Counted from the stretch's first letter, positions 8,136 through 19,052 are shown. The stretch: DNA of 64,000 bases from Paludibacterium sp. B53371 (GCF_018802765.1 NZ_CP069163.1:558001-622000); one strand, 5' to 3'. The notes: a model not told the origin generated them from the letters alone. Program-made: numbers and translations.

Positions 8136-10077
8136 GCCCCTGCTCTGGCTGGAGCGCGTTTCGCGCCACTTTGCCTCGCCGGCCGGCGAGGTGGCGGTGC
8201 TGGATGAGGTCAGCCTGCAGATCGAGGCCGGCGACATGGTCGCCATCATCGGCGCCTCGGGGTCGGGCAAGTCCACCCTGATGAATCTGCTCGGCTGCCT
8301 GGACCGGCCCAGCCGTGGTTGCTACCGGGTTGCCGGCCGGGATACCGCGCGGCTAGACAGCGATGCACTGGCCGCCTTGCGGCGCGAGCGCTTTGGTTTT
8401 GTCTTTCAGCGCTACCATCTGTTGCCGCATCTGGATGCCGCCGACAATGTCGCCATGCCGGCCATCTATGCGGGTCTGGGACAGACACCACGCCGGCAGC
8501 GGGCGCTGGCCTTGCTCGGGAGGCTGGGCCTGTCGACCCATGCCGACAAACCTGGATGCCTGCTGTCGGGCGGGCAGCAGCAGCGGGTCAGCATCGCCCG
8601 GGCGCTGATGAATGGCGGCGAGGTGATTCTGGCCGATGAGCCGACCGGGGCGCTGGACAGTCAGAGCGGGCGCGAGGTGATGGCGATCCTGCATCAGCTC
8701 CATCAGGCCGGTCACACCATCATCATCGTGACACACGACCCGTCGATTGCCGCCCAGGCCTGCCGCATCATCGAATTGTCGGATGGCCGGGTGGTGCGTG
8801 ATCAGCGAGGCAGCGGCCCGGCCGGTGCCGGCGCGCAGGCCACCGTATCCTGCCCGGAGCGGCCAGCCCCACCGGCGCGCCGTGCAGGCCATCTCGCCGA
8901 TGCATTCAACATGGCCCTGTTTGCCCTGCGAGCCAATCGACTGCGCACCTGTCTGACCATGCTGGGCATCATGATCGGTATCGCGGCGGTCGTTACGGTG
9001 GTGGCCCTGGGACAGGGGGCCAGCGATGCGGTGCTCAAGGATATCCGCCAGATCGGGACCAATGCCATCTACGTCTACCGTGGCAGCGACTGGGCGGATG
9101 ACAGGGCGTCATCGATCGACACGCTGGGACCGGAGGATTTGTCTGCCTTGTCGGCCGCCTCCTATGTCGACAGCGTGTCGCCGCTGGGCGGCGCGAAGAT
9201 GCGTGCCCAGTGGCGTCACGCCGATGCCGATGTCCAGGTGTTTGGCGGGGGCGCGGATGTGTTCCGCGTGATGGGGCGGCAAGTGGTCGAAGGGCGCGGG
9301 ATCAGCGCGGAGGATATCCGCCAGCAAAACCAGGTGGTGGTGCTGGACCCGAATACCCGGCGCAAATTGTTCGGTGATCGGCGCGAGGTGCTGGGCGAGG
9401 TGGTGCAGCTGGGGCCGCTGCCGGCGACGGTGATCGGTGTCACCGATCGCGACCGCTACAACGAGGGATCCAGCCAGTTGCTGGTCTGGACCCCCTACAG
9501 CACGGCGGCCAGCCGTCTGTTCGGCTATGCCCACTTCGACATGCTGATCGTGCGCATCCGCGATGGTGTCCCGATGGCATTGGCCGAGGCTCAGGTCACC
9601 CGCCAGCTGACGCGCCTGCATGGCCGCAAGGATTTCTTTACCAGCAACCTCGATGCCATCTATCAGTCGATGAAGCGCGTCAATGACACCATGTCGCTGC
9701 AGTTGTCGGTGGTGGCGCTGATTGCCCTGCTGGTGGGCGGCATCGGGGTGATGAACATCATGCTGGTGTCCGTGGCCGAGCGCACGCGTGAAATCGGCAT
9801 CCGCATGGCCGTCGGCGCCCGTCAGCGCGATGTGCTGCTGCAGTTTCTGATTGAGGCGGTCATGGTGTGCCTGCTCGGGGGCATGGTCGGCATCGGCCTT
9901 GCCCTGGCGTTTGGTCTGGTGTTCCCGTTGCTGAGTGACAGCATCCAGTTGCGCTACTCCTGGCCCTCGGTGGTGGTGGCACTTGGCTGCTCGATGCTGG
10001 TCGGTGTCGGGTTCGGTTATTTCCCCGCGCGCAAGGCGGCCAGACTGGATCCCGTCGTGGCACTGGCCAGGGAGTGA
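8128..10077 (+). CDS. macB: MacB-type ABC exporter, fused ATPase and permease
   Basis: A 649-residue inner-membrane protein with an N-terminal ATPase and a C-terminal MacB permease. Walker A GASGSGKST is at 42-50, the signature LSGGQQQRVS near 145, and Walker B VILADEPTGALD near 165-176. The first membrane helix is at about residue 275 (LTMLGIMIGIAAVVTVVAL), followed by a large periplasmic MacB_PCD domain. The FtsX-like helices near the C-terminus include the ERTREIGIRMAVGA motif. MacB works as a mechanotransmission pump on periplasmic substrates. The start is taken at MAEPLLW, inside the end of macA. Confidence 0.93.
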   Translation: MAEPLLWLERVSRHFASPAGEVAVLDEVSLQIEAGDMVAIIGASGSGKSTLMNLLGCLDRPSRGCYRVAGRDTARLDSDALAALRRERFGFVFQRYHLLPHLDAADNVAMPAIYAGLGQTPRRQRALALLGRLGLSTHADKPGCLLSGGQQQRVSIARALMNGGEVILADEPTGALDSQSGREVMAILHQLHQAGHTIIIVTHDPSIAAQACRIIELSDGRVVRDQRGSGPAGAGAQATVSCPERPAPPARRAGHLADAFNMALFALRANRLRTCLTMLGIMIGIAAVVTVVALGQGASDAVLKDIRQIGTNAIYVYRGSDWADDRASSIDTLGPEDLSALSAASYVDSVSPLGGAKMRAQWRHADADVQVFGGGADVFRVMGRQVVEGRGISAEDIRQQNQVVVLDPNTRRKLFGDRREVLGEVVQLGPLPATVIGVTDRDRYNEGSSQLLVWTPYSTAASRLFGYAHFDMLIVRIRDGVPMALAEAQVTRQLTRLHGRKDFFTSNLDAIYQSMKRVNDTMSLQLSVVALIALLVGGIGVMNIMLVSVAERTREIGIRMAVGARQRDVLLQFLIEAVMVCLLGGMVGIGLALAFGLVFPLLSDSIQLRYSWPSVVVALGCSMLVGVGFGYFPARKAARLDPVVALARE

Positions 10078-10081
10078 AAAC

Positions 10082-11413
10082 ATGAAAGCATGGCTGTCAG
10101 GCTTGCTGGCACTGGGGTGTGTCGGCTGTGCCATGAGTCCGCCGCCCGCCGTGACGGTGTGCGATACCCGGTCAGAACAAACGCTGGCATGGTGGCAGGG
10201 CTTTGCCGATCCGCGCCTGCTCGGCTATCTGGCGGAAGCCGGCCGCTGCAATCTGGAGCTGGCCCAGAAAGCCCGCCTGATTGCCCGCCAGCGGCAGTCG
10301 CTCGCCGAGGGGGACTGGCGGCCCCGGGGCAGGATGTCGGCGGATGTCGGCCAGTCACTGGACGGCGGTGAGCTGCGCCATGGCCACACTCTGGATCTGG
10401 CCGTGGGCTATGAGCTGGATGTCTGGCAGCGCCTGCGTCTGGGCAAGCAGGCAGAAGCGCATGCCGTCGAAGCGGCTGAGCTCGACCGGCAGGCCCTGTG
10501 GCTGTCGCTGCAGGCGGAGGTGGCCATGCGCTACTGGGACTGGGTGGCCCTGCGCCGGCAACAGGTGTTGGCCGGGCAGGTGGTCGAGGTCCGTCAGGCC
10601 TTGCGCGAGCTCGATCAGCTGGCTGTACGGCATGGCAGTCTGGCACCGCGTCAGCGGCATGAGAGCGAGATGGCCTGGCTGCAGGCCCGGGAACGGCAGT
10701 CGCAGCTGAGTCATCAGGTCGAGCAGGCCGCCGAGCGGCTGGCCGCGCTGCTCGACCGGCCTGGACTGTCTGATTTGCCGGGGGCGGATACCTTGCCGGC
10801 GCAGTGGCCGGCGCTGCCGGCGGATCAGCCTGCCGCGGTGCTGGCTCGCCGGCCGGATGTGGCGGCTCAGTCCGCCCGTGTTGCGGCGGCCTGGGCAAAG
10901 CTGGTGCAGGCGCGTCAGGCCCTGATGCCGACCGTCACCCTGTCCGCCACGCTGGGCGCAGCCAGTCCGACCCTGAAAGGCTTGCTGGCTCAGAGCGCGG
11001 CCGGTGGGGTTCTGCAGCTGGGATTGCCATTTCTGGACTGGTCGGGCATGGGGATTCAGCGCGAGCAACTTCGCCTGGCGTGGGAGCAGGCCACACTGGC
11101 CTATGAGCAAACCCTGCGACGGGCCTTGCGCGAACTGGCGCTGGCCCTGCGTCATCAGCCGTTGCTTGAACAGGATGTGCAGCGGGTCGAGGCTCGGCTG
11201 GCGCTGCAGCGCCAGCAGGAGCGTCGAGCCGAGCTGGCGGTCTCTGCCGGCGCCAGTGCACAGACCGAGCGTTTGCTGGTGCGTTTGCAGGGCTTGCAGC
11301 TGGCTTCGGCGCAGGTCGATCTGCTGCATGCGCGTGCCAGCCATCTGGCGCTGCTGTACAAGGTGCTGGGCGGGCCGCCGCAAGCGCTGGTTTCACCCGG
11401 GGCAGGGGAATGA
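10082..11413 (+). CDS. Outer-membrane efflux lipoprotein (TolC/NodT-like)
   Basis: Outer-membrane factor of 443 residues completing a tripartite pump with the upstream MacA and MacB. It starts with a lipoprotein-like signal (LSGLLALGCVGCAMS), with C13 or C16 as the candidate lipidated cysteine. The body contains two repeats of long helices typical of the OEP fold, for example LARRPDVAAQSARVAAAW, a motif of NodT-family proteins. It begins 4 nt after the macB stop, so it is translationally coupled. It is convergent with rpoS. Confidence 0.88.
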   Translation: MKAWLSGLLALGCVGCAMSPPPAVTVCDTRSEQTLAWWQGFADPRLLGYLAEAGRCNLELAQKARLIARQRQSLAEGDWRPRGRMSADVGQSLDGGELRHGHTLDLAVGYELDVWQRLRLGKQAEAHAVEAAELDRQALWLSLQAEVAMRYWDWVALRRQQVLAGQVVEVRQALRELDQLAVRHGSLAPRQRHESEMAWLQARERQSQLSHQVEQAAERLAALLDRPGLSDLPGADTLPAQWPALPADQPAAVLARRPDVAAQSARVAAAWAKLVQARQALMPTVTLSATLGAASPTLKGLLAQSAAGGVLQLGLPFLDWSGMGIQREQLRLAWEQATLAYEQTLRRALRELALALRHQPLLEQDVQRVEARLALQRQQERRAELAVSAGASAQTERLLVRLQGLQLASAQVDLLHARASHLALLYKVLGGPPQALVSPGAGE

Positions 11414-11447
11414 AAAACGCCGACCCCGCTTGAGACGATGGTCGGCG
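11413..11447 (-). terminator. Rho-independent terminator of rpoS
   Basis: Read on the minus strand, an 8-bp stem (CGCCGACC / GGTCGGCG) with a 14-nt loop is followed by TTTTTC. It lies between the convergent rpoS and the efflux lipoprotein gene, about 20 nt after the rpoS stop. Confidence 0.75.
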
Positions 11448-11468
11448 CCAACGATTGATCCGGGCTTG

Positions 11469-12419
11469 TCAGAGCAAAAAGTCTTTCGAGATGCCTTTGC
11501 GGCGCAGGATGCGTCGCAGTTGTTCCAGGCCCTCGATCTGAATCTGGCGCACACGTTCCCGTGTCAGGTTCAGCGCAGCAGCCAGTTCTTCCAGCGTACA
11601 GATCTCATGGCCGTTGAGGCCATAACGTCTTTCGATCACCATGCGCTGTTTTTCGTTGAGCTGCGCCATCCACTCGTGCACAAAGCGCTCCAGCTGGGTG
11701 TTATGCAGCTGCATTTCCGGCTCTTCATGCTGTTCGTCCGGGATGGACTCGCCGATCGACAGCATCGGATCGATATCCAGCGGTGCATCCAGCGAGGCCA
11801 TGCGCTCATTGAGGTTCATCACGCGGCGCACATCGCTGACCGGGCGATCGACCAGATGGGCGATCTCCTCCAGGGTTGGCTCGCGCCCGACCTGGCTCTC
11901 CAGATGGCGCGACGCACGCAGGTAGACGTTGAGTTCCTTGATGACATGAACCGGCAGCCGGATGGTGCGCGACTGGTTCATGATGGCGCGTTCGATGCTT
12001 TGACGGATCCACCAGGTAGCGTAGGTCGAGAAACGGAAACCACGTTCGGGATCAAATTTTTCCAGGGCGTGCATCAGGCCGATATTGCCTTCCTCGATCA
12101 GATCGAGCAGGGCAAGACCCCGGTTGATGTAGTGCTTGGCGATGTTCACAACCAGACGCAGGTTGTGTTCGATCATCTTTTGCCGGGCTTCAAACTCGCC
12201 TTGTACAACACGGCGGGCCAGTTCCAGTTCTTCTTTGGGTGTCAGGAGGGCGTTGTTGCCGATGTCGTTGAGATAAATCTGGGTGACATCGGCGGTTTCG
12301 TCGTGGGCCAGTGGCGCCTCGGATCCTTCTTCGCTTTCAGCTTGTTCAGCTACAGCTTCCTCGGCGCCCGCATCTTCTACTGTTTCCTCGTCTTCGAGGA
12401 GATCGAGTTCGTTATTCAT
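11469..12419 (-). CDS. rpoS: RNA polymerase sigma factor RpoS
   Basis: Stationary-phase and general-stress sigma-38 factor of 316 residues. After an acidic N-terminal tail of about 45 residues come region 1.2 ([11 protein letters not shown]), region 2 with the core-binding and -10 recognition helices ([19 protein letters not shown], then [17 protein letters not shown]), region 3 and region 4 (RYGLNGHE ... [18 protein letters not shown]). The surE-pcm-nlpD-rpoS order confirms RpoS over another sigma-70 paralogue. In relatives the main rpoS promoter lies inside nlpD. Confidence 0.97.
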   Translation of the reverse strand: MNNELDLLEDEETVEDAGAEEAVAEQAESEEGSEAPLAHDETADVTQIYLNDIGNNALLTPKEELELARRVVQGEFEARQKMIEHNLRLVVNIAKHYINRGLALLDLIEEGNIGLMHALEKFDPERGFRFSTYATWWIRQSIERAIMNQSRTIRLPVHVIKELNVYLRASRHLESQVGREPTLEEIAHLVDRPVSDVRRVMNLNERMASLDAPLDIDPMLSIGESIPDEQHEEPEMQLHNTQLERFVHEWMAQLNEKQRMVIERRYGLNGHEICTLEELAAALNLTRERVRQIQIEGLEQLRRILRRKGISKDFLL

Positions 12420-12463
12420 GCTTCCCCCGCCTAGAGATGACCCTGGCTGGGGATAGCCCCCGT

Positions 12464-13516
12464 TCAGGGTTTGCTGTTCAGGTACTGCGTCGGATCAACC
12501 GGCTTGCCGAATTTGCGGATCTCGAAATGCAGCTTGACCTGATCTGCATCCGTATTACCCATTTCGGCAATTTTTTGTCCTTTCTTTACGGCCTGGCCTT
12601 CCTTGACCAGTAGCTGGCTGTTGTGAGCGTAGGCCGATAGAAATGTCTTGTTATGTTTGATGATGATGAGTTTGCCGTAACCTCTCAGTCCATTACCGCT
12701 GTACACCACCTTGCCGTCACCGGCCGCCAGGACAGCCTGTCCCATGCGACCACCCAGGTCGATACCCTTGTTGTTGTCGGAGAAACCGCGCAACAACTTG
12801 CCATTCACCGGCCAGATCCAGCCGACATTGTCATCGCCCGCACTTGCCGCCGGGGCGGATGCCGCATGATCGGGCGCTGTCGGGCCGGCCACAGGGGCAG
12901 AGGCCACGGCAGGCGCACTGGCTGCCGGTTTGCTGCTCTTGCTGGCGGTCTGGTTGCTGCCTTCGCTTTCTGCACCAATTGCATGCAGAGCAGCATCAGA
13001 ATATGCCAACTTCAAAGCCTTCGGATATGTCTTGACGGGGGACTGTCTGACAGATCCGTTAATTTGTGTTGCTGGCGGCGTACTGGCCTTTGGCGCCGGC
13101 GTTTCGCTGCCGGGAGGCGTCAGTCGCAGCACCTGCCCGACCTTGATGCTGAAGTCCGGCAGATTGTTCCAGGTGGCAACCTGTTGATACTTCAGCCCAT
13201 GAGCCAGCGAGATCCGGAACAGGTTCTCGCCCGGTGCCACCACGTGTGTCTTGCCATCATCGGCGCTCACCGCGACCGGTCTGGCGGATGCCGGGCCGGC
13301 ACTGCCCATCGGCGCATCGGCCTTGTAGGGCGTGGTTTGCGCACTATCCACACTGCGCGAAACGCTGTTTGGCGCCGTGCTGCGTACCGTGGTCGGCGAA
13401 GCCGTGCTGCCGGATTCGACCGGAGCCGGTTGCTGGACAAAACTGCTGCAACCACACAGCCCGACAAGGGCCAGGGTAGTCAGCAGACTGGTACGACGGG
13501 ATGGCAAAATCATCAT
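12464..13516 (-). CDS. nlpD: NlpD-type LysM/LytM lipoprotein
   Basis: Envelope protein of 350 residues. A lipoprotein signal ends at LVGLCGCSS. One LysM peptidoglycan-binding repeat covers about residues 90-135 ([17 protein letters not shown] to VGQVLRL). A LytM/M23 domain covers about 240-345. The zinc ligands are degenerate: GIDLGG replaces the HxxxD of active M23 enzymes, and KLHFEIR keeps only the second His of HxH. This loss is characteristic of NlpD, which activates amidase AmiC rather than cutting peptidoglycan itself. It lies directly upstream of rpoS. Confidence 0.93.
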   Translation of the reverse strand: MMILPSRRTSLLTTLALVGLCGCSSFVQQPAPVESGSTASPTTVRSTAPNSVSRSVDSAQTTPYKADAPMGSAGPASARPVAVSADDGKTHVVAPGENLFRISLAHGLKYQQVATWNNLPDFSIKVGQVLRLTPPGSETPAPKASTPPATQINGSVRQSPVKTYPKALKLAYSDAALHAIGAESEGSNQTASKSSKPAASAPAVASAPVAGPTAPDHAASAPAASAGDDNVGWIWPVNGKLLRGFSDNNKGIDLGGRMGQAVLAAGDGKVVYSGNGLRGYGKLIIIKHNKTFLSAYAHNSQLLVKEGQAVKKGQKIAEMGNTDADQVKLHFEIRKFGKPVDPTQYLNSKP

Positions 13517-13609
13517 TCTGGTTTTTTATATGCTAACGGATATGAATTGTAAATTGTCAAACAATACCGTTGTGGTATTTTTGCTCTATTCATGACTGTT
13601 TAAAACGCG

Positions 13610-14278
13610 TCAGTCGCGTCCCGGGAGCAGCGGAACGAATTTCACCGCATCCAGCTTGGTCTTCTGCAAACCCTTGGCGGTCTTCTCGATGTGCCACAGG
13701 TGCTGTTCACCGTCGCCGAGCGGCATGATCAGGCGCCCGCCCTCGGCCAGCTGGCTGATCAGTGCCTCCGGCACGGCCTTGGCCGCCGCGGTCATGATGA
13801 TGCCGTCAAACGGAGCTGCCTCGGGCAGACCGAAGTGGCCGTCTCCGTGGACCAGACGGGCATGGACCAGCTTGGCTGCGCGCAGGTTCTTTCTGGCTTT
13901 GTCCAGCAGCGCGCCGATACGTTCAATCGAAAATACTGTTGCACCCATTTTGAGTAGCACAGCGGTTTGATAACCGCAGCCGGTGCCGATCTCCAGAACC
14001 TTGCCCATCGGGCGGTCGGCAAACAGCAGTTCGGACATGCGGGCCACCGTCAGGGGCTGGGAGATGGTCTGCTGCATGCCGATAGGCAGCGAGACATCAT
14101 CGTAGGCGCGGGTGGCCAGGGCCTGGTCGACAAACAGGTGGCGTTGAACTTCGTACATGGCCGCCAGCACCCGCTCGTCGCGGATGCCCGCCTGGCGCAG
14201 TCGTTCGACCATGCGCATGCGTGTCCGGTCGGACAGCATGCCGTAATCCTGACGCTGCGAAGTCAGCTGCATAGCCAT
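13610..14278 (-). CDS. pcm: Protein-L-isoaspartate O-methyltransferase
   Basis: SAM-dependent repair enzyme of 222 residues that methylates L-isoaspartyl residues in damaged proteins. Family motifs are present: [15 protein letters not shown] near 65-80, the SAM loop [13 protein letters not shown] near 105, and [20 protein letters not shown] near 152-170. It starts inside the end of surE with a 16-nt overlap and precedes nlpD-rpoS, which matches its stationary-phase role. Confidence 0.96.
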   Translation of the reverse strand: MAMQLTSQRQDYGMLSDRTRMRMVERLRQAGIRDERVLAAMYEVQRHLFVDQALATRAYDDVSLPIGMQQTISQPLTVARMSELLFADRPMGKVLEIGTGCGYQTAVLLKMGATVFSIERIGALLDKARKNLRAAKLVHARLVHGDGHFGLPEAAPFDGIIMTAAAKAVPEALISQLAEGGRLIMPLGDGEQHLWHIEKTAKGLQKTKLDAVKFVPLLPGRD

Positions 14279-15006
14279 GTATTGATCCCGTCCAGTTGGT
14301 CATAGGCCGTCAGATCGATCATCAGTGGGGTGACCGAAATCCGGCGATTGGCGATGGCGTGAAAGTCGGTGCCGGCTCCGGCGTCCTGAACGCTGCCGGG
14401 CGGGCCGACCCAGTATACGGTTTCTCCGCGCGGCGTGTCGGTCTTGATCACCGGTTCGGCCATATGACGGCGGCCGAGGCGGGTGATGCTCAGGCCGCCG
14501 AGCTGTTCGGGCAGGACGTCCGGTACATTGACGTTGAGCAGGACTGGTTGGCCGAAAGGCTGCTGCAGGCAGCGCTCGATCAGGCGCCCGACGGCCTGGC
14601 AGGCGGTCGGCATGTTGTCGGTGGCATGGCTGGCCAGCGAGACCGCGATCGACGGAATGCCCAGCAGGTAGCCTTCGGTGGCGGCGGCCACCGTGCCGGA
14701 GTAGAGCGTGTCATCACCCATGTTGGCACCGTGGTTGATGCCGGAGATGACCATGTCGGGGCGGAAGTCGAGCAGGCCGGTCACCGCCAGGTGCACGCAA
14801 TCGGTCGGGGTGCCGTTGACGAAGAAGAAGCCGTTGGATGCCTTGCGTACCGACAGCGGTCGATCCAGCGTGAGCGAATTGCTGGCGCCGGAGCGGTTGC
14901 GTTCCGGGGCGACGACGACCACTTCGCCGTAGTGTGCCAGTGTCTCGGCCAGGGCGTGGATGCCCGGCGCGAGATAACCATCGTCATTGCTGATCAGAAA
15001 CTTCAT
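14263..15006 (-). CDS. surE: 5'/3'-nucleotidase SurE
   Basis: Metal-dependent survival nucleotidase of 247 residues. It begins [15 protein letters not shown], whose tandem aspartates bind the metal, followed by [16 protein letters not shown] and the [23 protein letters not shown] block, the SurE signature. The start is set at this conserved ATG, well inside a longer open frame. It heads the surE-pcm-nlpD-rpoS cluster. Confidence 0.96.
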   Translation of the reverse strand: MKFLISNDDGYLAPGIHALAETLAHYGEVVVVAPERNRSGASNSLTLDRPLSVRKASNGFFFVNGTPTDCVHLAVTGLLDFRPDMVISGINHGANMGDDTLYSGTVAAATEGYLLGIPSIAVSLASHATDNMPTACQAVGRLIERCLQQPFGQPVLLNVNVPDVLPEQLGGLSITRLGRRHMAEPVIKTDTPRGETVYWVGPPGSVQDAGAGTDFHAIANRRISVTPLMIDLTAYDQLDGINTWLCS

Positions 15007-15087
15007 GCCGTATTTCCTCGGGAGACCCGCTGATTGTATCGCTCCGGACGGGGGTAAGAAAACCGTCGGATCATGGCCGTGTGATGC

Positions 15088-15111
15088 AAAAACCCGCCAC
15101 GGGGCGGGTTT
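15088..15111 (-). terminator. Rho-independent terminator of nadA
   Basis: A 9-bp perfect stem (AAACCCGCC / GGCGGGTTT) with a 4-nt loop is followed on the minus strand by a T run. It lies right after the nadA stop. Confidence 0.85.
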
Positions 15112-15115
15112 CGGG

Positions 15116-16030
15116 TCAGGCCAGGTAGCGCTGGCTGAAGGCCAGCATGCGTTCGATCGGTACGCGGGCGGCGTCCATCTGCGCCTCGCTGAGATAGTCG
15201 ATTTCCAGACCGATGCCATCCTGGGCGCGTTTGACTGCCTCGACGCTGTTGAGCTTCATGTACGGACAGGAGTTGCACTGGCAGCCGGCATAGATCGGCG
15301 CCTGGCGCAGGTCGAGATCCGGACGGGCCAGCCGCATGTTGTACAGGATGCCGTCTTCGGTGGCGACGAAGATCACGTCCTTGGCATCGCCCTGATAGTT
15401 TTTCACCCAATTGAGCATGCCGGAGGTCGATCCGACGTATTCGGCGCGCTGCAGGACCGGCAGCGGGCTTTCCGGGTGGGCGATCAGGTGGGCCGCGTCC
15501 ACCGCGCTGATGGCTTCGTTGAGTGCGGTTTCATTGAACTTGTCGTGGACTTCGCACACGGCCGACCACAGCGGCATATCGTAGCCATACTGGAAGTTCA
15601 GGTAGGCGCCCATGTTGCGGTCCGGCGAGAAGATGACCTTCTTGCCCTGACTGTAAAGGTCGGCAATCACGTCATCCACGTTGCGGCTGGTGACAATCCA
15701 GTCGGACAGCGCCTTGTGTTCGGCGCTGGAGTTGATGTACGACACATGGACATGGTCCGGGTAGCTGTTGCGCCACTTGGCCAGGGCACTGACATCGGTC
15801 TGGGTGACCAGCGAACAGGTGGAACCGGCATCCGGCAGGATGACCCGTGCATTCGGGTTGAGGATCTTGGCGGTTTCCGCCATGAAGCGCACGCCGGCAA
15901 ACACGATGATGTCCGCCTGCGCTTCACGGGCGTACAGCGAGAGCTCCAGACTGTCGCCGACCTTGTCGGCCATCTGCTGGACTTCGGGCTGGGTGTAATA
16001 GTGGGCTAGGGTGACGACACGTTTCGTCAT
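15116..16030 (-). CDS. nadA: Quinolinate synthase NadA
   Basis: [4Fe-4S] enzyme of 304 residues that condenses iminoaspartate with dihydroxyacetone phosphate to quinolinate in NAD synthesis. All three cluster ligands are visible: C72 in GSTCSL, C159 in SAVCEVH, and the cysteine group CQCNSC at 250-255. It starts [19 protein letters not shown], an AHYYxxPE motif at the substrate site. This is the compact form of about 300 residues rather than the longer enterobacterial form. No nadB or nadC lies nearby. It depends on the Fe-S machinery encoded elsewhere in the window. Confidence 0.95.
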   Translation of the reverse strand: MTKRVVTLAHYYTQPEVQQMADKVGDSLELSLYAREAQADIIVFAGVRFMAETAKILNPNARVILPDAGSTCSLVTQTDVSALAKWRNSYPDHVHVSYINSSAEHKALSDWIVTSRNVDDVIADLYSQGKKVIFSPDRNMGAYLNFQYGYDMPLWSAVCEVHDKFNETALNEAISAVDAAHLIAHPESPLPVLQRAEYVGSTSGMLNWVKNYQGDAKDVIFVATEDGILYNMRLARPDLDLRQAPIYAGCQCNSCPYMKLNSVEAVKRAQDGIGLEIDYLSEAQMDAARVPIERMLAFSQRYLA

Positions 16031-16234
16031 GATACTTTCATCTCTTCCTGACAACTTGGGCAGGTTTGGGCCAATAGCGTAGGTTATCAAGTCTGTGACC
16101 GGATTGCCACTTTGCCGCTGATTTGACTGTCGGACGATACTGAATCAGAGGGCGGTGATATTCTTGTCGAATAAAGTGGCCAGTTGCCATCCTGCAGGCT
16201 GGCCGTGCATTGCATGCGAATGTGGATGACGCCG

Positions 16235-18913
16235 ATGAAACCGCATTATCTGACCTCCTTGTTTTCGCCTCGCAACGTCGCCGTCGTGGGCGCGAGCGAT
16301 ACGCCGGGCTCCATTGGCCAGGCTGTGTTCGCCAATCTTCTGACAGGCAACTTTCAGGGCAAATTGTTCCCGGTCAACCTCAATCACAAGGTGGTCGGCG
16401 GCGTGCCGGCACACCAGTCCGTGCGTCAGATCGAAGCACCGCTGGACATGGCGGTGGTGACCACGGCGCTGCGTACCCTGCCGGCGATCATGCGCGATTG
16501 TGGCAAAAAGGGGATCAAGGCGGTCCTTCTGGCCAAGGAGTTCTCGGACGCCGAGCAGCTGGAGCGGGAAATTCTCAATGAGTCGGTCGGCATTGCGCGG
16601 CATTACGGCATCCGGGTGCTGGGTCCCAATGTGCTGGGACTGATGCGCCCGGTGGCCGGCTTCAATGCCAGCAATTACACCAGTAAGGTGCGCCCGGGCA
16701 ATCTGGCGCTGGTATCGCAGTCGAGTGCGCTGTGTACCGCCATGCTCGACTGGGCGGACAGCAAGGGGATCGGCTTCTCCAGCGTGGTGTCGGTGGGGGA
16801 GGCGGTCGACGTCGACTTTGGTGAAATTCTCGATTATTTGGTGGCCGACAACTTTACGCAGGGTATTTTGTTGCACGTGCACCACATTCATGATGCGCGT
16901 CGTTTCATGAGCGCCCTGCGGGCGGCGGCCCGAACCAAGCCGGTGGTGGTGATCAAGTCCGGCCGCTACGAAGACGGGGTAACCGGCCTGACGCATTCGA
17001 GCAATCTGATCGCCAGCGCCGATGTCTTTGATGCCGCCCTGTCGCGCGCCGGGGTGCTGCGCGTCGATACCATTGCCCAGCTGTTTACTGCCGCCAAGGT
17101 GCTGGCAGCCAATTTCCGTGTACAGGGCAATCGTCTGGCGATCGTGACCAACGGTATCGGTCCGGGAGTGCTGGCCGCCGACAGTGTCGCCAGTTACGGC
17201 GTCGAACTGGCCCAACTGACACCGGAGACCCTGGCGCTGCTCAATCAGGTGCTGCCGCGTAACTGGTCCGGCGGCAATCCGCTCGACATCATCGGCGATG
17301 CCAGTCCGATGCGCTTTCGCACCGCGGTCAAAGCCTGTCTCGATGATGCCAATGTCGATGGCGTGCTGGTGCTCTTTACCCCGCAGGCGGGTACCGATCA
17401 GCTGACCACGGCCCAACTGATGATCGGCCTGCAGCGCGAGGCCAGCAAGCCGATCTTCCTGTCCTGGCTCGGCGAGGCCAAGGTGGCCGAAAGCCGCGAG
17501 CTGTTCAGCAAGGCCAAGTGCGCCCACTTCCGTGCGCCGGAGTACGCCATCGAGGTATTCCGCAATCTGGCCAATTACCATCAGAACCAGAAAATGCTGC
17601 TGCAGACGCCGGGGCCGCTGGAGGGCAAGCGTGAGGCGCCGGATGTCACCACGGCGCGGGCCGTGATCAATCTGGCGCTGGCTGATGGCCGTACCCTGCT
17701 CTCCGAGTATGAGTCCAAGCAGGTGCTGGCGGCCTTTCATGTGCCGGTCAATCAGACCCTGCTGGCGCGTACGGAAGACGAAGCGGTGGCCTGTGCGGCG
17801 GAAATCGGCTATCCGGTGGTGCTGAAAATCGATTCGCCGGACATCTTCTACAAGTCGGATGTCGGCGGTGTGGAGCTGAATATCACCAATGAGGCCACGC
17901 TGCGGGCGGCCTTTGTCGGCATCATCGACCGCACCCGCTCGGCGCGTCCCGATGCCCGCATCGACGGGATTTCCGTGCAGCCCATGCGTCGCCGGCGTTT
18001 TGCCCGCGAGACCATGGTCGGCGTCAGTCATGATGCCCAGTTCGGTCCGGTGATGACGTTCGGTGCCGGCGGCATTGCCGTTGAGGTCATGAACGACCGG
18101 GCGCTGGCCCTGCCGCCACTGAATGACTATCTGGTCAACCGCATGATCGACAAGACGCGCATCGGTCAGTTGCTGGGGGCCTTCAAGAACATGCCGCCGG
18201 TGGACCGCGATCAGCTGGCGCAGGTGCTGTTGCACGTCTCCGAGCTGGTATGCGAGCTGCCGCAGGTGCGCGAGCTGGATATCAACCCGCTGGTGGCCGA
18301 TGACCTGGGGGTCATTGCGCTGGATGCGCGCATCGTGGTGGCCGCCGTGCGTGAAGACCGCAAGCGTTACAGCCACATGGCCATCATGCCGTACCCGACG
18401 CGGCAGATCCGCCAGGCGCAGCTGGCCGATGGCACCCCGGTGACCATCCGCCCGGTGCGGCCGGAGGATGCCGAGATGCAGCAGGCCTTCGTGCGCAATT
18501 TGTCGGAAGAGAGCCGCTATAACCGCTATATGTCCAGCATCAAGCAGCTGTCGCAGACCATGTTGGTGCGCTTTACTCAGCTCGATTACGACCGGGAAAT
18601 GGCGCTGGCACTGGTGCGTGATGACGGCCAGGGGGCGGAGGAGCAACTGGCTGTGGCGCGCTTCATTACTGATCCGGATAACGAAGGCTGCGAGTTTGCG
18701 CTCGAGGTGGCCGATCACTGGCAGGGGCACGGCATTGGTGCCTTGCTGATGAATGCCTTGTTCGACGCGGCGCGCGAGCAGGGCCTCAAGGTCATGCGCG
18801 GCGAGGTGCTGGCCAGCAACAAGGGCATGCTGAAACTGATGCGCAAGCTGGGTTTCAGCGTGGAACCACACCCGGAAGACAGCTCGCTGACCAACGTGAC
18901 CCGGGCGCTCTGA
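16235..18913 (+). CDS. PatZ-type protein lysine acetyltransferase (NDP-forming acyl-CoA synthetase-like plus GNAT)
   Basis: A large protein of 892 residues. In order it has a CoA-binding Rossmann domain (PRNVAVVGASDTPGSIGQ near 12-30), a succinyl-CoA-ligase-like part, an ATP-grasp part (about 490-700), and a C-terminal GNAT acetyltransferase (about 730-890, with DHWQGHGIGALLMNALFD binding acetyl-CoA). This matches E. coli PatZ/YfiQ (886 residues), which acetylates and inhibits acetyl-CoA synthetase. I chose the ATG at 16235 because the conserved N-terminus begins there; upstream in-frame ATGs exist. It stands alone between nadA and rpsP. Confidence 0.9.
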   Translation: MKPHYLTSLFSPRNVAVVGASDTPGSIGQAVFANLLTGNFQGKLFPVNLNHKVVGGVPAHQSVRQIEAPLDMAVVTTALRTLPAIMRDCGKKGIKAVLLAKEFSDAEQLEREILNESVGIARHYGIRVLGPNVLGLMRPVAGFNASNYTSKVRPGNLALVSQSSALCTAMLDWADSKGIGFSSVVSVGEAVDVDFGEILDYLVADNFTQGILLHVHHIHDARRFMSALRAAARTKPVVVIKSGRYEDGVTGLTHSSNLIASADVFDAALSRAGVLRVDTIAQLFTAAKVLAANFRVQGNRLAIVTNGIGPGVLAADSVASYGVELAQLTPETLALLNQVLPRNWSGGNPLDIIGDASPMRFRTAVKACLDDANVDGVLVLFTPQAGTDQLTTAQLMIGLQREASKPIFLSWLGEAKVAESRELFSKAKCAHFRAPEYAIEVFRNLANYHQNQKMLLQTPGPLEGKREAPDVTTARAVINLALADGRTLLSEYESKQVLAAFHVPVNQTLLARTEDEAVACAAEIGYPVVLKIDSPDIFYKSDVGGVELNITNEATLRAAFVGIIDRTRSARPDARIDGISVQPMRRRRFARETMVGVSHDAQFGPVMTFGAGGIAVEVMNDRALALPPLNDYLVNRMIDKTRIGQLLGAFKNMPPVDRDQLAQVLLHVSELVCELPQVRELDINPLVADDLGVIALDARIVVAAVREDRKRYSHMAIMPYPTRQIRQAQLADGTPVTIRPVRPEDAEMQQAFVRNLSEESRYNRYMSSIKQLSQTMLVRFTQLDYDREMALALVRDDGQGAEEQLAVARFITDPDNEGCEFALEVADHWQGHGIGALLMNALFDAAREQGLKVMRGEVLASNKGMLKLMRKLGFSVEPHPEDSSLTNVTRAL

Positions 18914-18963
18914 ACCGCGCAGAGTGTCGGGTTTTCCGCCCCCGGACAGGCCCGTTGGCAGGC

Positions 18964-19009
18964 TTGACAGAATAAGCGCTTGCCAGATAAGGGAAAACTG
19001 ACCTAGAAT
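18964..19009 (+). promoter_or_regulatory. Candidate promoters of the rpsP operon
   Basis: Two overlapping sigma-70 candidates precede rpsP. TTGACA (18964-18969) is 17 bp from ATAAGG (18987-18992), and TTGCCA (18980-18985) is 18 bp from TAGAAT (19004-19009). The second would give a leader of about 36 nt. Confidence 0.5.
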
Positions 19010-19052
19010 CATGGGCTTTTCTATTGATCCGTTTTCATTAAGGACATCGACA

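Noticed and set aside
12464-13516. Active M23 endopeptidase
   Set aside because: The zinc ligands are partly lost (GIDLGG and KLHF), so it is better read as the non-catalytic activator NlpD.
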